A stretch of DNA of 64,000 nt from Trueperella bialowiezensis (GTDB taxonomy: Bacteria; Actinomycetota; Actinomycetes; Actinomycetales; Actinomycetaceae). The notes under the pieces were generated by a model. It was given only the letters and a program-made list of their open reading frames with translations, was not told the DNA's origin and did not search any database. The stretch spans positions 434,001 through 498,000 of the forward strand of contig NZ_LR134476.1 of NCBI RefSeq assembly GCF_900637955.1, written 5' to 3'. The position numbers were made by a program, and so were the translations under genes. This document shows, one piece after another, positions 41,730-52,614 of the stretch (position 1 is its first letter; every line of letters starts with the position of its first letter).

Positions 41730-42632
41730 TTAAAACGTGTTGAGCCCGCGGGCCCGGAAAATATCGCGGGCAGCTTCCGTGGCTTCCGCCGACGGCGGTT
41801 CCACAGCTTCGAGCTGGTATTCCAGGCCGAGGTTGTCCCACTTATCGCGGGCCATCTGATGAAACGGAAGCACTTCGACGCGCGAGACGCTGTCCCAATG
41901 TGACACGATCTCGGCAACCGCCTCAATGTTCTCCCGATCGTCCGTCAGCCCTGGAACGAGCACGAACCGAATCCAGATTTCCTTATTCGCGGCAGACAGC
42001 CGCTGCCCGAAATTCAACGTGGGCTGGAGTTTACGGCCGGTTGTGCGTTCGTAGTGGCCTGCCAGCCCCGATTTCAGGTCGAGAAGCACCAGATCGACGT
42101 CGTCCATCATCTCGTCAGTAAGAGCCGAGCCCAAGAAGCCCGACGTGTCGATTGCCGTATGGATCCCGGACTCTTTCGCGCCGCGCAACAACCGGGCTAA
42201 GAATGCGGGCTGCATGAGCGGCTCACCGCCCGAGAACGTGACGCCACCATTGGTCACGTTAAAGATCGTTTTGTAACGCCTAATCCGCTTAAGTAACGCC
42301 TCGGCCGTCACCCGCGTACCATCGCGCAGACGCAGAGTATCCGGGTTGTGGCAATACAAACAACGTAGCGGGCAACCAGCTAGGAAGGTGGTCATCCGTG
42401 TGCCAGGCCCGTCTACTGCCGTGACCAACTCCCACGAATGTACGGATCCCACCTCGCCGGAACGCACTGCCGCAATATGTTCCGAATGGCTCATCTCCGG
42501 GGCCAGATCAATACCGTCAAGCCCTGCCCCAGTTTCTCGAGGTACCTCGAATTCGAGAGGTTCCGGGCGATATTCGCCCGTCGAGCCTTCACTCGCGAAA
42601 TACGTACGAGCGTCGAGAGTCCTGTCTGCCAT
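41730..42632 (-). CDS. pflA: Pyruvate formate-lyase activating enzyme
   Basis: 300 aa, with AAAGGACG upstream of the ATG. It is a radical SAM enzyme that makes the glycyl radical on PFL. The Fe-S motif is CPLRCLYCHNPDT, and TNGGVTFSGGEPLMQPAF and EVLPFHQMARDKW follow as in E. coli PflA. The N-terminus is about 65 residues longer than E. coli PflA and unconserved. It is third in the minus-strand cluster after pflB and the separate radical-domain gene. Its natural target here must be the small 84-aa protein. Confidence 0.94.
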   Translation of the reverse strand: MADRTLDARTYFASEGSTGEYRPEPLEFEVPRETGAGLDGIDLAPEMSHSEHIAAVRSGEVGSVHSWELVTAVDGPGTRMTTFLAGCPLRCLYCHNPDTLRLRDGTRVTAEALLKRIRRYKTIFNVTNGGVTFSGGEPLMQPAFLARLLRGAKESGIHTAIDTSGFLGSALTDEMMDDVDLVLLDLKSGLAGHYERTTGRKLQPTLNFGQRLSAANKEIWIRFVLVPGLTDDRENIEAVAEIVSHWDSVSRVEVLPFHQMARDKWDNLGLEYQLEAVEPPSAEATEAARDIFRARGLNTF

Positions 42633-42678
42633 GTCGTCCTTTAAGAACCGCTACGGTTCAATTGAATGCGGAAACTTT

Positions 42679-42711
42679 GCCGGGCGCGCGGAAATCCCCC
42701 GCACGCCCGGC
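42679..42711 (-). promoter_or_regulatory. Intercistronic stem-loop between grcA-like gene and pflA
   Basis: GCCGGGCG (42679-42686) pairs with CGCCCGGC (42704-42711), and GCGG with CCGC inside. On the minus strand the T-run lies before the hairpin, not after it, so it is not a classical terminator. It may be an mRNA processing or stabilising element that sets a higher level of the radical domain than of its activase. Confidence 0.45.
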
Positions 42712-42733
42712 AAAAACTACTCAGACTCAAAAA

Positions 42734-42988
42734 CTACATCTGGTCGTGGAACGTGCGCGACAGCACGTCGAGCTGCTGCTCGCGCGTGAGCCGCACAAAG
42801 TTCACTGCGTAACCGGACACACGTACCGTCAGCTGCGGGTACTTCTCCGGGTTCTCCATCGCATCCTCGAGGGTTTCGCGATTGAGCACGTTGACGTTCG
42901 CATGGTACAGACCCTGTACGCCGCCGTTTTCTTCACGCTGAGCCTTCATCGAGGCGAGGCGCTCTTCGTATGTCTTGACCGAAGCCAT
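42734..42988 (-). CDS. grcA: Separate glycyl-radical domain of PFL (GrcA-like)
   Basis: 84 aa, with a strong AAGGAG before the ATG. The sequence matches the C-terminal end of Pfl[21 protein letters not shown], then the radical loop RVSGYAVNF with the Gly that carries the radical, then [14 protein letters not shown]. It resembles E. coli YfiD/GrcA, a spare part for damaged PFL. Here the adjacent pflB lacks this region, so the small protein is probably an obligatory subunit. It is encoded 63 nt downstream of pflB. Confidence 0.93.
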   Translation of the reverse strand: MASVKTYEERLASMKAQREENGGVQGLYHANVNVLNRETLEDAMENPEKYPQLTVRVSGYAVNFVRLTREQQLDVLSRTFHDQM

Positions 42989-43051
42989 TGTTTTCTCCTT
43001 TGTGGATCTATTCCAAGTTTAACTGTTCTAGGTGCGAGATGCTCGTTGAAT

Positions 43052-45142
43052 TTAGCCCTTGACGACCATGCCAGCATCCATGATGCCCACGAGGTTCGTA
43101 ATCTGCTCATCGAGGTTACGCCCCAGCGAGGACGGGATGATCGTGTTCGTCAGCGAAATGCCGTCGAGTGCATCGGTGTAGTCGAGCTTGCCCACCGACA
43201 GCATCGAAGCGAGCATGCCGTGCGTATCCGCACCATTCTCCGGATTTGCACCCGGGGAGAAGGGTGTGCCAGCACGGTGGCCAGACGGGAAGTTTCCGGT
43301 GTTCTTACCGTAAACGACGTTCGACGTGATCGTGAGAACCGACTGGGTCGGAATCGCGTTACGGTACATCGGAATTGCCTTGATCTTTGCCATCACCGTG
43401 TGAACGATGGTGGCAGCGATGTCGTCGGCGCGGTCGTCGTCGTTACCGTAGCGCGGGAAATCGCCCTCGGTAATGTAGTCGACGATGAGGCCCGTGTCGT
43501 CACGAACCGGGGTCACTGTGGCGTACTTGATGGCAGACAGCGAGTCGGCAACGATCGACAGGCCAGCAATACCACAGCCCATCGTGCGCACGATGTCCGT
43601 GTCGTGGAGCGCCATTTCGATGGCCTCGTAGGCGTACTTGTCGTGGCTCCAGTGGATGATGTTGAGCGCTTCAACATAGGTTTCCACAACCCAGTCGAGC
43701 ATCTGCTCGTACTTCATCCACACGTCGTCGAAGTCGAGCGGGCCATCGCCCTGCACGGGTTCGTAACCTTCAACGATCTGCTTGCCGCTGATCTCGTCAC
43801 GGCCACCGTTGATCGCGTACAGCAGAGCCTTCGCGGCGTTCACGCGCGCGCCGAAGAACTGCATCTGCTTACCCACTGGCATTGGCGAAACACAGCATGC
43901 GATCGCGGCGTCGTCGCCCCAGTGTTCGCGGATCTGGTGATCGGCCTCGTACTGGATCGACGACGTCTCGATAGAGACCTCTGCACAGAAACGCTTGTAG
44001 CCATCAGGCAAGTTCTCCGACCAGAACACGGTGATGTTCGGTTCCGGAGCCGGGCCCAAGTTGATCAGGGTCTGCAGCAGACGGAAGGAGGTCTTCGTGA
44101 CGAGGGTACGCCCGTCGTTACCGAAACCGCCGTCCGACCAGGTGGCCCAGTACGGATCGCCCGAGAAGATCTGATCATAGGATTCGGTACGCAAGAAGCG
44201 CACGATCCGCAGCTTGATAACGAGCGCGTCGATGATCTCCTGCGCCTGCTCCTCGGTGAGGATTCCGCGCTCGAAGTCACGCTCAAAGTAGATGTCGAAG
44301 AAGCCGGACAGGCGGCCGAACGACATCGCAGCGCCGTCCTGGCTCTTAATCGCACCAAGGTAGCCGAAGTACGTCCACTGCACAGCTTCCTGGGCGGTTT
44401 CAGCAGGACCAGAGATGTCGAAGCCGTAGCTTTCCGCCATCTTCTTGAGCTTTTCCAGAGCGCGGATCTGCTCGGTGATCTCCTCGCGGTCACGCGCCCA
44501 ATCCTGGCTGAACGGAGCCTCAGCGTGGCGATCCTTATCCTTCTTCTTCTCCTCGATGAGGCGGTCAACGCCGTAGAGCGCCACGCGCCGGTAGTCGCCA
44601 ATAATACGGCCACGGCCGTAAGCATCCGGCAGACCGGTAATGATATGCGAGGAGCGAGCCGCACGAATACGCGGGGTGTAAACATCGAACACACCCTGGT
44701 TGTGCGTCTTACGGTAACGCGTGAAGATTTCCTTCACGTCGTCGTTAACTTCCTTGCCCGCTTCCTTAATCGCGGTTTCCACCATGCGCCAGCCGCCATA
44801 GGGCATCATCGCACGCTTGAGCGGAACGTCGGTCTGCAAGCCGACGATCACGTCGTCGTCTTCGGAAATGTATCCGGGGCCAAACGCGTCGATATCCGCG
44901 GGGGTCTCGGTGTCGACGTCGTACACGCGCTTTTCACGTTCGACGGACAGATACTTCTTGTCAAGGGTGTCCCACAGGCGCAAGGTCTTGTCGGTTGGGC
45001 CAACCAAGAAATCCTTGTCGCCTTCGTATGGGGTGTAGTTCTTCTGGATGAAATCGCGGACATCGATCGTGGACGTCCACGTGCCAGATTCAAAACCGTC
45101 CCATTGTTTCGTCTTAGTCAATGTACCGGCGTCGATGGTCAC
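43052..45142 (-). CDS. pflB: Pyruvate formate-lyase catalytic part, glycyl-radical domain absent
   Basis: 696 aa, GTG start with GAAGGAG upstream; E. coli PflB has about 760. It converts pyruvate and CoA to acetyl-CoA and formate without oxygen. The catalytic Cys-Cys pair is present (AIACCVSPMPVGKQM). The protein stops at LVGIMDAGMVVKG, where PflB normally continues into the radical-bearing C-terminus. That missing part is the next gene. The stop is followed by a new ribosome site, so this is a true split, not a frameshift. Confidence 0.94.
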   Translation of the reverse strand: MTIDAGTLTKTKQWDGFESGTWTSTIDVRDFIQKNYTPYEGDKDFLVGPTDKTLRLWDTLDKKYLSVEREKRVYDVDTETPADIDAFGPGYISEDDDVIVGLQTDVPLKRAMMPYGGWRMVETAIKEAGKEVNDDVKEIFTRYRKTHNQGVFDVYTPRIRAARSSHIITGLPDAYGRGRIIGDYRRVALYGVDRLIEEKKKDKDRHAEAPFSQDWARDREEITEQIRALEKLKKMAESYGFDISGPAETAQEAVQWTYFGYLGAIKSQDGAAMSFGRLSGFFDIYFERDFERGILTEEQAQEIIDALVIKLRIVRFLRTESYDQIFSGDPYWATWSDGGFGNDGRTLVTKTSFRLLQTLINLGPAPEPNITVFWSENLPDGYKRFCAEVSIETSSIQYEADHQIREHWGDDAAIACCVSPMPVGKQMQFFGARVNAAKALLYAINGGRDEISGKQIVEGYEPVQGDGPLDFDDVWMKYEQMLDWVVETYVEALNIIHWSHDKYAYEAIEMALHDTDIVRTMGCGIAGLSIVADSLSAIKYATVTPVRDDTGLIVDYITEGDFPRYGNDDDRADDIAATIVHTVMAKIKAIPMYRNAIPTQSVLTITSNVVYGKNTGNFPSGHRAGTPFSPGANPENGADTHGMLASMLSVGKLDYTDALDGISLTNTIIPSSLGRNLDEQITNLVGIMDAGMVVKG

Positions 45143-45156
45143 TCGTGTGGCTCCTT

Positions 45157-45203
45157 CGTGGTTGTTAAATATCCACTACATATTCTAGGAAATATCAACC
45201 ACG
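45157..45203 (-). promoter_or_regulatory. Inverted repeat just upstream of pflB
   Basis: CGTGGTTG (45157-45164) faces CAACCACG (45196-45203), with AT-rich inner parts (TAAATATCC and GGAAATATC). One arm touches the pflB Shine-Dalgarno region. It may bind an anaerobic or redox regulator, or fold to control translation. It does not match the Rex or FNR consensus well enough to name one. Confidence 0.4.
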
Positions 45204-45313
45204 CGAGGGGTCATCGCGACTCACCTCACAGCTGTTTTACCGGACATTTCCGGCGCTATTGCTGGAGGCTTAACTAGGCTCGCTCCAGTTTAGGACTGAG
45301 GGCCCGGCGCCCC

Positions 45314-46456
45314 TTACGCGTCAGCGATCTTGTACAGCCAGCCGAAGCGATCTTCCGCGTGACCGAGCTGAATGGCCGTCAGTTCCTCGTAGATCTGCTT
45401 CGTCTTCTCCCCAACTGGCACCGCGACGTCGAAATCTTCAGATGCCAGCCGGCCGATCGGCGTAACGACGGCGGCAGTGCCACAAGCAAACATTTCCGCG
45501 ACGTCCCCGCTGTCCAGCCCGTCAAGCACCGACTGCAGCGAGATCGTCTCTTCAGACACGTTCACTCCCTCGGCTTCGAGGAACTGAATGATCGACGAGC
45601 GCGTGCCACCCGGCAAAATATTGCCGGTCAGCGCGGGCGTCTTGACCGAGCCGTCTGCCATGACGACGAACACGTTCATCCCGCCCAGTTCGTCAAGGTT
45701 CGTATTTGTGGCGGCGTCGAGGAACAGCACCTCGTCAAAGCCAGCCTCGGCGGCGCGTACCTTCGGCAGCAGCGACGAGGCGTAGTTGCCGCCGGTTTTG
45801 ACATCACCCATGCCGCCAGGGCCAGCGCGATGGTACGTACGGTCCACCCACAGGTCGATCGGCTGCAATCCGTTCTTGAAATAGGCTCCCGACGGCGAGG
45901 CAATCACCAAATACTCGTAGCGGCTAGCTGCACGCACGCCCAGGAATGATTCAGATGCGAACACGAAGGGGCGCAAGTACAACGACGTGCCCTCGTCCGA
46001 TGGCACCCACCGAGCATCCGCACGCACGAGGTCCACGATCGAGGCCAGATAGTCTTCCCGGGAAATTTCCGGGATAGCAAGCCTGCGGTTCGACATGTTG
46101 ATACGCGCCGCATTGTACGTGGGGCGGAACGTCCAGATCGAGCCGTCATCGTGCCGGTAGGCCTTCATGCCCTCGAAAGTTTCCTGCCCGTAATGCAATA
46201 CGGCACCGGCCGGGTCGAGTGTTAGCGGCCCGTACGGTTCGATGCGCTTGTTATGCCAACCCTTATCGGCCGTCCACGTGGCGTGTGCCATGTAGTCCGT
46301 GAAATCCACGCCGAAAGAAAGGTTCGCCATCACCCGCTCGTAATCGGATTCGGAGGCGAGCTGATCATGCGGTTCACGTACGAACGTGCCAGCTACCTCA
46401 TCGGCTCCCGGAGCCGGCCGTGCGGCGAGTTCTTCTAGTTCGGTTGGTTTGCGCAT
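45314..46456 (-). CDS. ilvE: Branched-chain amino acid aminotransferase
   Basis: 380 aa, with GAAAGGACG before the ATG. It is a PLP fold-IV transaminase for the last step of Val, Leu and Ile synthesis. The PLP lysine is in GDVKTGGNYASSL, with FDEVLFLDAATNTNLDELGG and GTRSSIIQFLEAEG as family motifs. It is the long actinobacterial form. It lies 78 nt after leuB on the same strand and may be co-transcribed with it. Confidence 0.95.
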   Translation of the reverse strand: MRKPTELEELAARPAPGADEVAGTFVREPHDQLASESDYERVMANLSFGVDFTDYMAHATWTADKGWHNKRIEPYGPLTLDPAGAVLHYGQETFEGMKAYRHDDGSIWTFRPTYNAARINMSNRRLAIPEISREDYLASIVDLVRADARWVPSDEGTSLYLRPFVFASESFLGVRAASRYEYLVIASPSGAYFKNGLQPIDLWVDRTYHRAGPGGMGDVKTGGNYASSLLPKVRAAEAGFDEVLFLDAATNTNLDELGGMNVFVVMADGSVKTPALTGNILPGGTRSSIIQFLEAEGVNVSEETISLQSVLDGLDSGDVAEMFACGTAAVVTPIGRLASEDFDVAVPVGEKTKQIYEELTAIQLGHAEDRFGWLYKIADA

Positions 46457-46534
46457 GATCGTCCTTTCTCTTCGTTGTATATGTTACTTCTCGGAGCCGG
46501 GAATGTCCCCGGCGTCCACATCGCTAGCCGTGAC

Positions 46535-47587
46535 TTAGCGCGAGAGCTGGGCGACGACGTCGTCGCCAATCTGCTGGGTGCTGCGAACTAGCGGCGTGCC
46601 GGCTTCGGCGGCTGCGGCGCGTGCGGCCATGTCGGCGTCGACGGCGTCGCGAACCCTATCTCCCAAATCGGGCCTGTCGAGGAAGTCGAGCATCATCGCA
46701 ATCGATGAGATCGTGGCTGTGGGGTCCGCGAGCGCCTTGCCCGCAATATCTGGGGCCGAACCGTGGACGGGTTCGAACATGGATGGGAAGGTCTTATCGG
46801 GGTTGATGTTTCCCGACGCCGCGAAACCAATCCCGCCGGTGACGGCGCCGGCTTCGTCGGTGAGGATGTCGCCAAACAGGTTGTCGGTGACGATGACGTC
46901 GAAACGTTCGGGCTGCGTGACCAAGAAAATCGTGGCCGCATCAACATGCAGGTAGTCGGTTTCAACATCCGGGTATTCTGTGCCGACCTCGTCGACGGTT
47001 CTGCGCCACAGGTGGCCGGCGTTAACGAGCACGTTGTGCTTGTGAACGAGCGTGAGCTTCTTGCGCCGGGCTTGAGCCTGTTCGAAAGCGAAGCGAACCA
47101 CACGTTCAGCGCCGAAGCGAGTGTTAACCGAGACTTCCGTGGCGATCTCGTGAGGCGTTCCGTGGCGGACTACCCCGCCGTTGCCCGCGTAGAGGCCTTC
47201 CGTGCCTTCGCGTACGACCACGAAATCAATATCACCCGGATTGGCCAGCGGGCTTGGCACACCCGGATAGTACTTGGACGGGCGCAGGTTAACGTAGTGG
47301 TCGAGCTCGAAGCGCAGTTTGAGCAGCAGGCCGCGTTCGAGGACGCCCGAGGGCATGGACGGATCGCCCACCGCGCCGAGCAGGATGACGTCTTTGGACT
47401 TGATATCGGCGAGCTCGTCGTCGGGCAACACCTCGCCCGTGCGGTGATAACGTGCGGCGCCTAGATCGTAGGTGGTGGTATTGATCGACAGTTCGCCATC
47501 TGCCACCGCGTCTAGTACTTTAAGGCCTTCGGCCACTACTTCGGGGCCGATGCCATCGCCGGGGATCACTGCAAGTTCAATGCTCAT
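46535..47587 (-). CDS. leuB: 3-isopropylmalate dehydrogenase
   Basis: 350 aa from the ATG at 47587, which gives [17 protein letters not shown]. The longer upstream frame is unconserved. It oxidises 3-isopropylmalate with NAD+ in leucine synthesis. [14 protein letters not shown] and [20 protein letters not shown] (metal-binding Asp residues) and [13 protein letters not shown] (NAD loop) are all present. The size matches the actinobacterial branch. It precedes ilvE. Confidence 0.95.
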   Translation of the reverse strand: MSIELAVIPGDGIGPEVVAEGLKVLDAVADGELSINTTTYDLGAARYHRTGEVLPDDELADIKSKDVILLGAVGDPSMPSGVLERGLLLKLRFELDHYVNLRPSKYYPGVPSPLANPGDIDFVVVREGTEGLYAGNGGVVRHGTPHEIATEVSVNTRFGAERVVRFAFEQAQARRKKLTLVHKHNVLVNAGHLWRRTVDEVGTEYPDVETDYLHVDAATIFLVTQPERFDVIVTDNLFGDILTDEAGAVTGGIGFAASGNINPDKTFPSMFEPVHGSAPDIAGKALADPTATISSIAMMLDFLDRPDLGDRVRDAVDADMAARAAAAEAGTPLVRSTQQIGDDVVAQLSR

Positions 47588-47693
47588 GGGCTCATCATAC
47601 GCGCTTGGCTCCAGGGGCAGAATAGGGCGCCCATAGTCTGAAACTTTGCGGGCTGTTATGCTGGCTGTTTGTGAATACGACAACGAGACAGTC

Positions 47694-48725
47694 ATGACGC
47701 GCGCTCTCATCCCCGGACTCATTCTTGCCGGTATCGGCACGGCGCTCGCCTACCTCATTAACATGGCCGTCCCCGCATTATCGGCCCTCCTCGTGGCGAT
47801 CATCCTTGGCATCGCGGCACGCAACCTGCGGCTCATTCCCGCAAGCGCCGAGGCCGGACTCACGTTCGTGTCCAAGAAGGTGCTCCGCCTCGGCGTCGTC
47901 CTGCTTGGTTTCCAGCTTTCGCTGAGTGTGATTGCCGACCTCGGGCTTGGCGCCCTGGTAACCATCGTCGCCACGGTGGTTGGGACGTTTGCCGGCACGA
48001 TCGCAATTGGGCGCGCCCTGTCAATGAGCATGCCAGATCGCTATTTGGTGGCCACCGGAACGTCGATTTGCGGAGCTTCGGCGATCGCTGCGATGGCTGC
48101 CGTGATCGACGACGGCAAGAACAGCGACGACGTCGAAGAATCAGCTGCCACTGCGCTCGCCGGGGTCACGATTTTCGGCACGGTTGCCATGCTCGTGCTG
48201 CCAGCGATCATCAGCGCAACATCGTTTGCTCACACGGCAGCCGGGGTGTGGATTGGTTCTGCTGTACATGAAGTCGGGCAGGTTGTGGCTGCCGGCGGGC
48301 TCGTCTCCCCCGACGCGTTACAGACCGCGGTGGCAACAAAGCTCGGCCGGGTGCTCACCCTTGCGCCGATGGTCATCGCCGTCGGGCTTCTCATGCGACG
48401 CCGAGCAGCACGCAAAACCGTAGGCGCGAACGCTCCCAGCGCTTCGGTCTCGATCAAGAAACCGCCGCTGGTGCCGCTGTTCGTCGCGGGCTTCATTGCC
48501 ATGGTCGCCCTGCGCACGATCCTAGGCTTGCCCGATGCGCATCCGCTGCCTTCCACGGTGAAGACCATCGCCACGCTACTGCTATCGGCTGCCATGTTCG
48601 GTATGGGCGCGGGCGTCGATATTAGCTCTGTACTACGCCGCGGGCGATCCTCCATCGTCCTTTCACTTATCGCCGGCGTGCTCGCCGCACTCATCTCCCT
48701 CGGCTGCGTGCTCGTGCTGATATAA
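47694..48725 (+). CDS. YeiH-family putative membrane exporter
   Basis: 343 aa from the ATG at 47694; a TTG at 47646 is an alternative start. About 10 hydrophobic segments are present. [19 protein letters not shown] is the hallmark of the UPF0324/YeiH family, often annotated as sulfate exporter. The substrate has not been shown. It is the only plus-strand gene between leuB and ilvC, and it ends at a shared hairpin. Confidence 0.88.
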   Translation: MTRALIPGLILAGIGTALAYLINMAVPALSALLVAIILGIAARNLRLIPASAEAGLTFVSKKVLRLGVVLLGFQLSLSVIADLGLGALVTIVATVVGTFAGTIAIGRALSMSMPDRYLVATGTSICGASAIAAMAAVIDDGKNSDDVEESAATALAGVTIFGTVAMLVLPAIISATSFAHTAAGVWIGSAVHEVGQVVAAGGLVSPDALQTAVATKLGRVLTLAPMVIAVGLLMRRRAARKTVGANAPSASVSIKKPPLVPLFVAGFIAMVALRTILGLPDAHPLPSTVKTIATLLLSAAMFGMGAGVDISSVLRRGRSSIVLSLIAGVLAALISLGCVLVLI

Positions 48726-48753
48726 CCTGCGCGCTGCTATAACCTACGCGCAA

Positions 48754-48783
48754 AAAGCGGGCGGCTTTCCAGCCGCCCGCTTT
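48754..48783. terminator. Bidirectional terminator between YeiH gene and ilvC
   Basis: AAAGCGGGCGGCT (48754-48766) and AGCCGCCCGCTTT (48771-48783) form a 13-bp stem with a TTCC loop. An A-run precedes it, so it reads as a terminator for ilvC on the minus strand and as a weaker one for the YeiH gene. Confidence 0.8.
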
Positions 48784-48826
48784 CGCAGTTATTTGGCCGC
48801 GTTAACCTAACGCGTACAGCGCTTCG

Positions 48827-50476
<1,650 letters not shown>

Positions 50477-50480
<4 letters not shown>

Positions 50481-52276
50481 GCTTGTTCCTCATCTTCGTG
50501 GGTGGGGCGCAGGTCGCGCGCGTACATGATGTCGTCATTCGACACGCCGGCGGGCACCATCGGCCACACCATCGAGTCGGGTGAGACAACGAATTCAACG
50601 ACGACGGGGCGGTCGTTAATTTCCATCGCCTCGTTGATTGCGGCGTCGACGTCGTCGGGATTCTCAACCCGGATGCCGTGGCAGCCGTAGGCTTCAGCCA
50701 TCTTGACGAAGTCGGGGATGCGCTGCGTGCCGTGGCCGGTGTTGAGGTCGGTGTGCGAGAAACGCCCGTCGTAGAACAGGTTTTGCCACTGGCGCACCAT
50801 GCCCAGCGACGAGTTGTTGATCAGTGCAACCTTGATCGGAATGTCGTTAAGGCGGCAGGTGGCGAGCTCTTGGTTCGTCATCTGGAACGAGCCATCGCCG
50901 TCGATACACCACACCGTCTTGTCCGGGTTGCCGACCTTCGCACCCATCGCGGCCGGGACACCGAATCCCATGGTGCCCGCGCCGCACGAGTTGACGAGCT
51001 GGCCGGGGAACTTCCAGGAGATGAACTGTTGGGCCCACATCTGGTGCTGGCCCACGCCCGAGGTAAAGATCGCGTCCGGAGCGAGTTCGCCGAGGCGGGA
51101 GATCACGTACTGCGGGCTCATAAGGCCATCATCTGGCTCTTCGTAGCCCACCGGGTAGGTTTCGCGCAGCTTGTTGAGGTACGCCCACCAATCGGTCAGA
51201 TCCGGCTTGCCGTACTGTTCGTAGGTGGGTTCCATTTCCTCAGCGAGTGCGGCCATCGTTTCTTTCACGTCGCCGATCACAGCGACGTCGGCCTTGCGGT
51301 TCTTGCCGATCTCGGCCGGGTCGATGTCGGCGTGGATGACCTTGGCTCCGGGGGCGAAGTCGTCGAGTTTGCCTGTCACGCGGTCGTCGAAACGTGCACC
51401 GAGCGTGATGAGCAGGTCCGACTTTTGCATGGCAGCCACGGCTGGAACCGTGCCGTGCATGCCGGGCATGCCGAGGTGATGCTCGTCGGCGTCCGGGAAC
51501 GCGCCGCGGGCTTGCAGCGTGGTGACCACGGGAATGCCGGTGATCTCTACGAGTTTGGCCAGTTCTTCGTGTCCGCGGGAGCGGATCACGCCGCCGCCCA
51601 CGTAGAGCACCGGGCGCTGCGCACCTGCGATGAGGCGGGCAGCTTCGCGAACCATTCGCAGCGACGGCGTGGTTTGCGGGCTGTATCCGGGTAGTTCCAT
51701 TTTCGGCGGCCACACGAATTCGCATGGGTCGTTTTGTGCGGACTTGGTGACGTCGACGACGACCGGGCCTGGCCGTCCCGACTTCGCGAGGTGGAATGCC
51801 TCTGCGATGCGCGCCGGGATTTCGTTGGCGTCCGTGATCAGGTACGAGTGCTTAACAAACGGCATGGTGGCGCCGATGATGTCAGCCTCTTGGAAGGCGT
51901 CTGTTCCAATAAGGTTTGCGCCCACCTGACCGGTGATCGCAACCAGAGGAACCGAGTCGAGGTATGCATCGAGTAGCGTGGTCACGAGGTTGGATGCTCC
52001 AGGGCCTGAGGTGGCGATGCATACGCCTACCTCTCCTGTGGAGACGGCGAGGCCTTCTGCAGCATGGCCTGCGCCTTGCTCGTGGCGTACGAGAATGTGG
52101 CGGATCTTGTCGGATTCAAAAATCGCGTCATACAGTGGGAGTGCTGCCCCACCGGGGAGCCCGAAAACGTTCTTGACTCCCAGCTCTTCGAGAGAGCGAA
52201 TGACTGCGCTTGCACCGGTGGCTGTTTCGCGGATTTTGCGATCCTTAGCCTTGGGCGGGGTTGGCGCCTTAGCCAT
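50477..52276 (-). CDS. ilvB: Acetolactate synthase large (catalytic) subunit
   Basis: 599 aa from the ATG at 52276, with AAGGAGG upstream; the longer frame would run into the attenuator. It is a ThDP enzyme making acetolactate from pyruvate. The cofactor Glu is in [13 protein letters not shown], the FAD region follows, and the ThDP/Mg motif is [20 protein letters not shown]. It is the first enzyme of the ilvBNC operon, controlled by the leader peptide and terminator just upstream. Confidence 0.97.
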
Positions 52277-52316
52277 AGTTCCTCCTTGGATGTGGGTGTG
52301 ACGCGTTCCGGGCAAT

Positions 52317-52344
52317 AAAAAACCCCTCGTAGGTTTCCGAGGGG
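52317..52344 (-). terminator. Attenuator terminator of ilvBNC
   Basis: On the minus strand CCCCTCG, an 8-nt loop and CGAGGGG are followed by six Ts. The stem lies 29 nt after the leader peptide stop and 40 nt before the ilvB ATG, the geometry of a transcription attenuator. Confidence 0.9.
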
Positions 52345-52373
52345 CGCACCGTGGCACTGAGGCCTGTGGCGCG

Positions 52374-52403
52374 CTAGTTAATTACTACGAGGAGCGTCGT
52401 CAT
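52374..52403 (-). CDS. ilvBNC leader peptide
   Basis: Nine codons read MTTLLVVIN and stop at TAG. Two Leu, two Val and one Ile codon in a row are the regulatory codons expected for branched-chain amino acid attenuation. A terminator hairpin with a U-run follows before ilvB. When any of the three amino acids is short, the ribosome stalls here and the terminator should not form. Confidence 0.9.
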   Translation of the reverse strand: MTTLLVVIN

Positions 52404-52614
52404 AGTTCATAGGGTATCCCGCCTTTTCGGGTGGGCCAAATTAAAACCGAATCGTCTCACATCGTGGATAACCATCTTACGGATTGAGCTGGCTGTTGGT
52501 GCGAGTTGGGGCTTTCCGACAGCGGGTTGGGTGGGCCGCACACAAGCGCGAGCCAATCATTGAGAATTTCAGGCTCGCTGCATATATGCGCAACGTTTCG
52601 CCTTTTCTCAATAA

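Noticed and set aside
45157-45203. Naming the pflB repeat as a Rex or FNR site
   Set aside because: The half-sites differ from TTGTGA-N6-TCACAA and TTGAT-N4-ATCAA, so only an unnamed inverted repeat is reported.
42662-45277. A very long plus-strand open frame (about 870 codons) opposite pflB
   Set aside because: It is the mirror of a strongly biased real gene. PFL motifs are on the minus strand, and the plus-strand protein is Val/Arg/His-rich with no family features.
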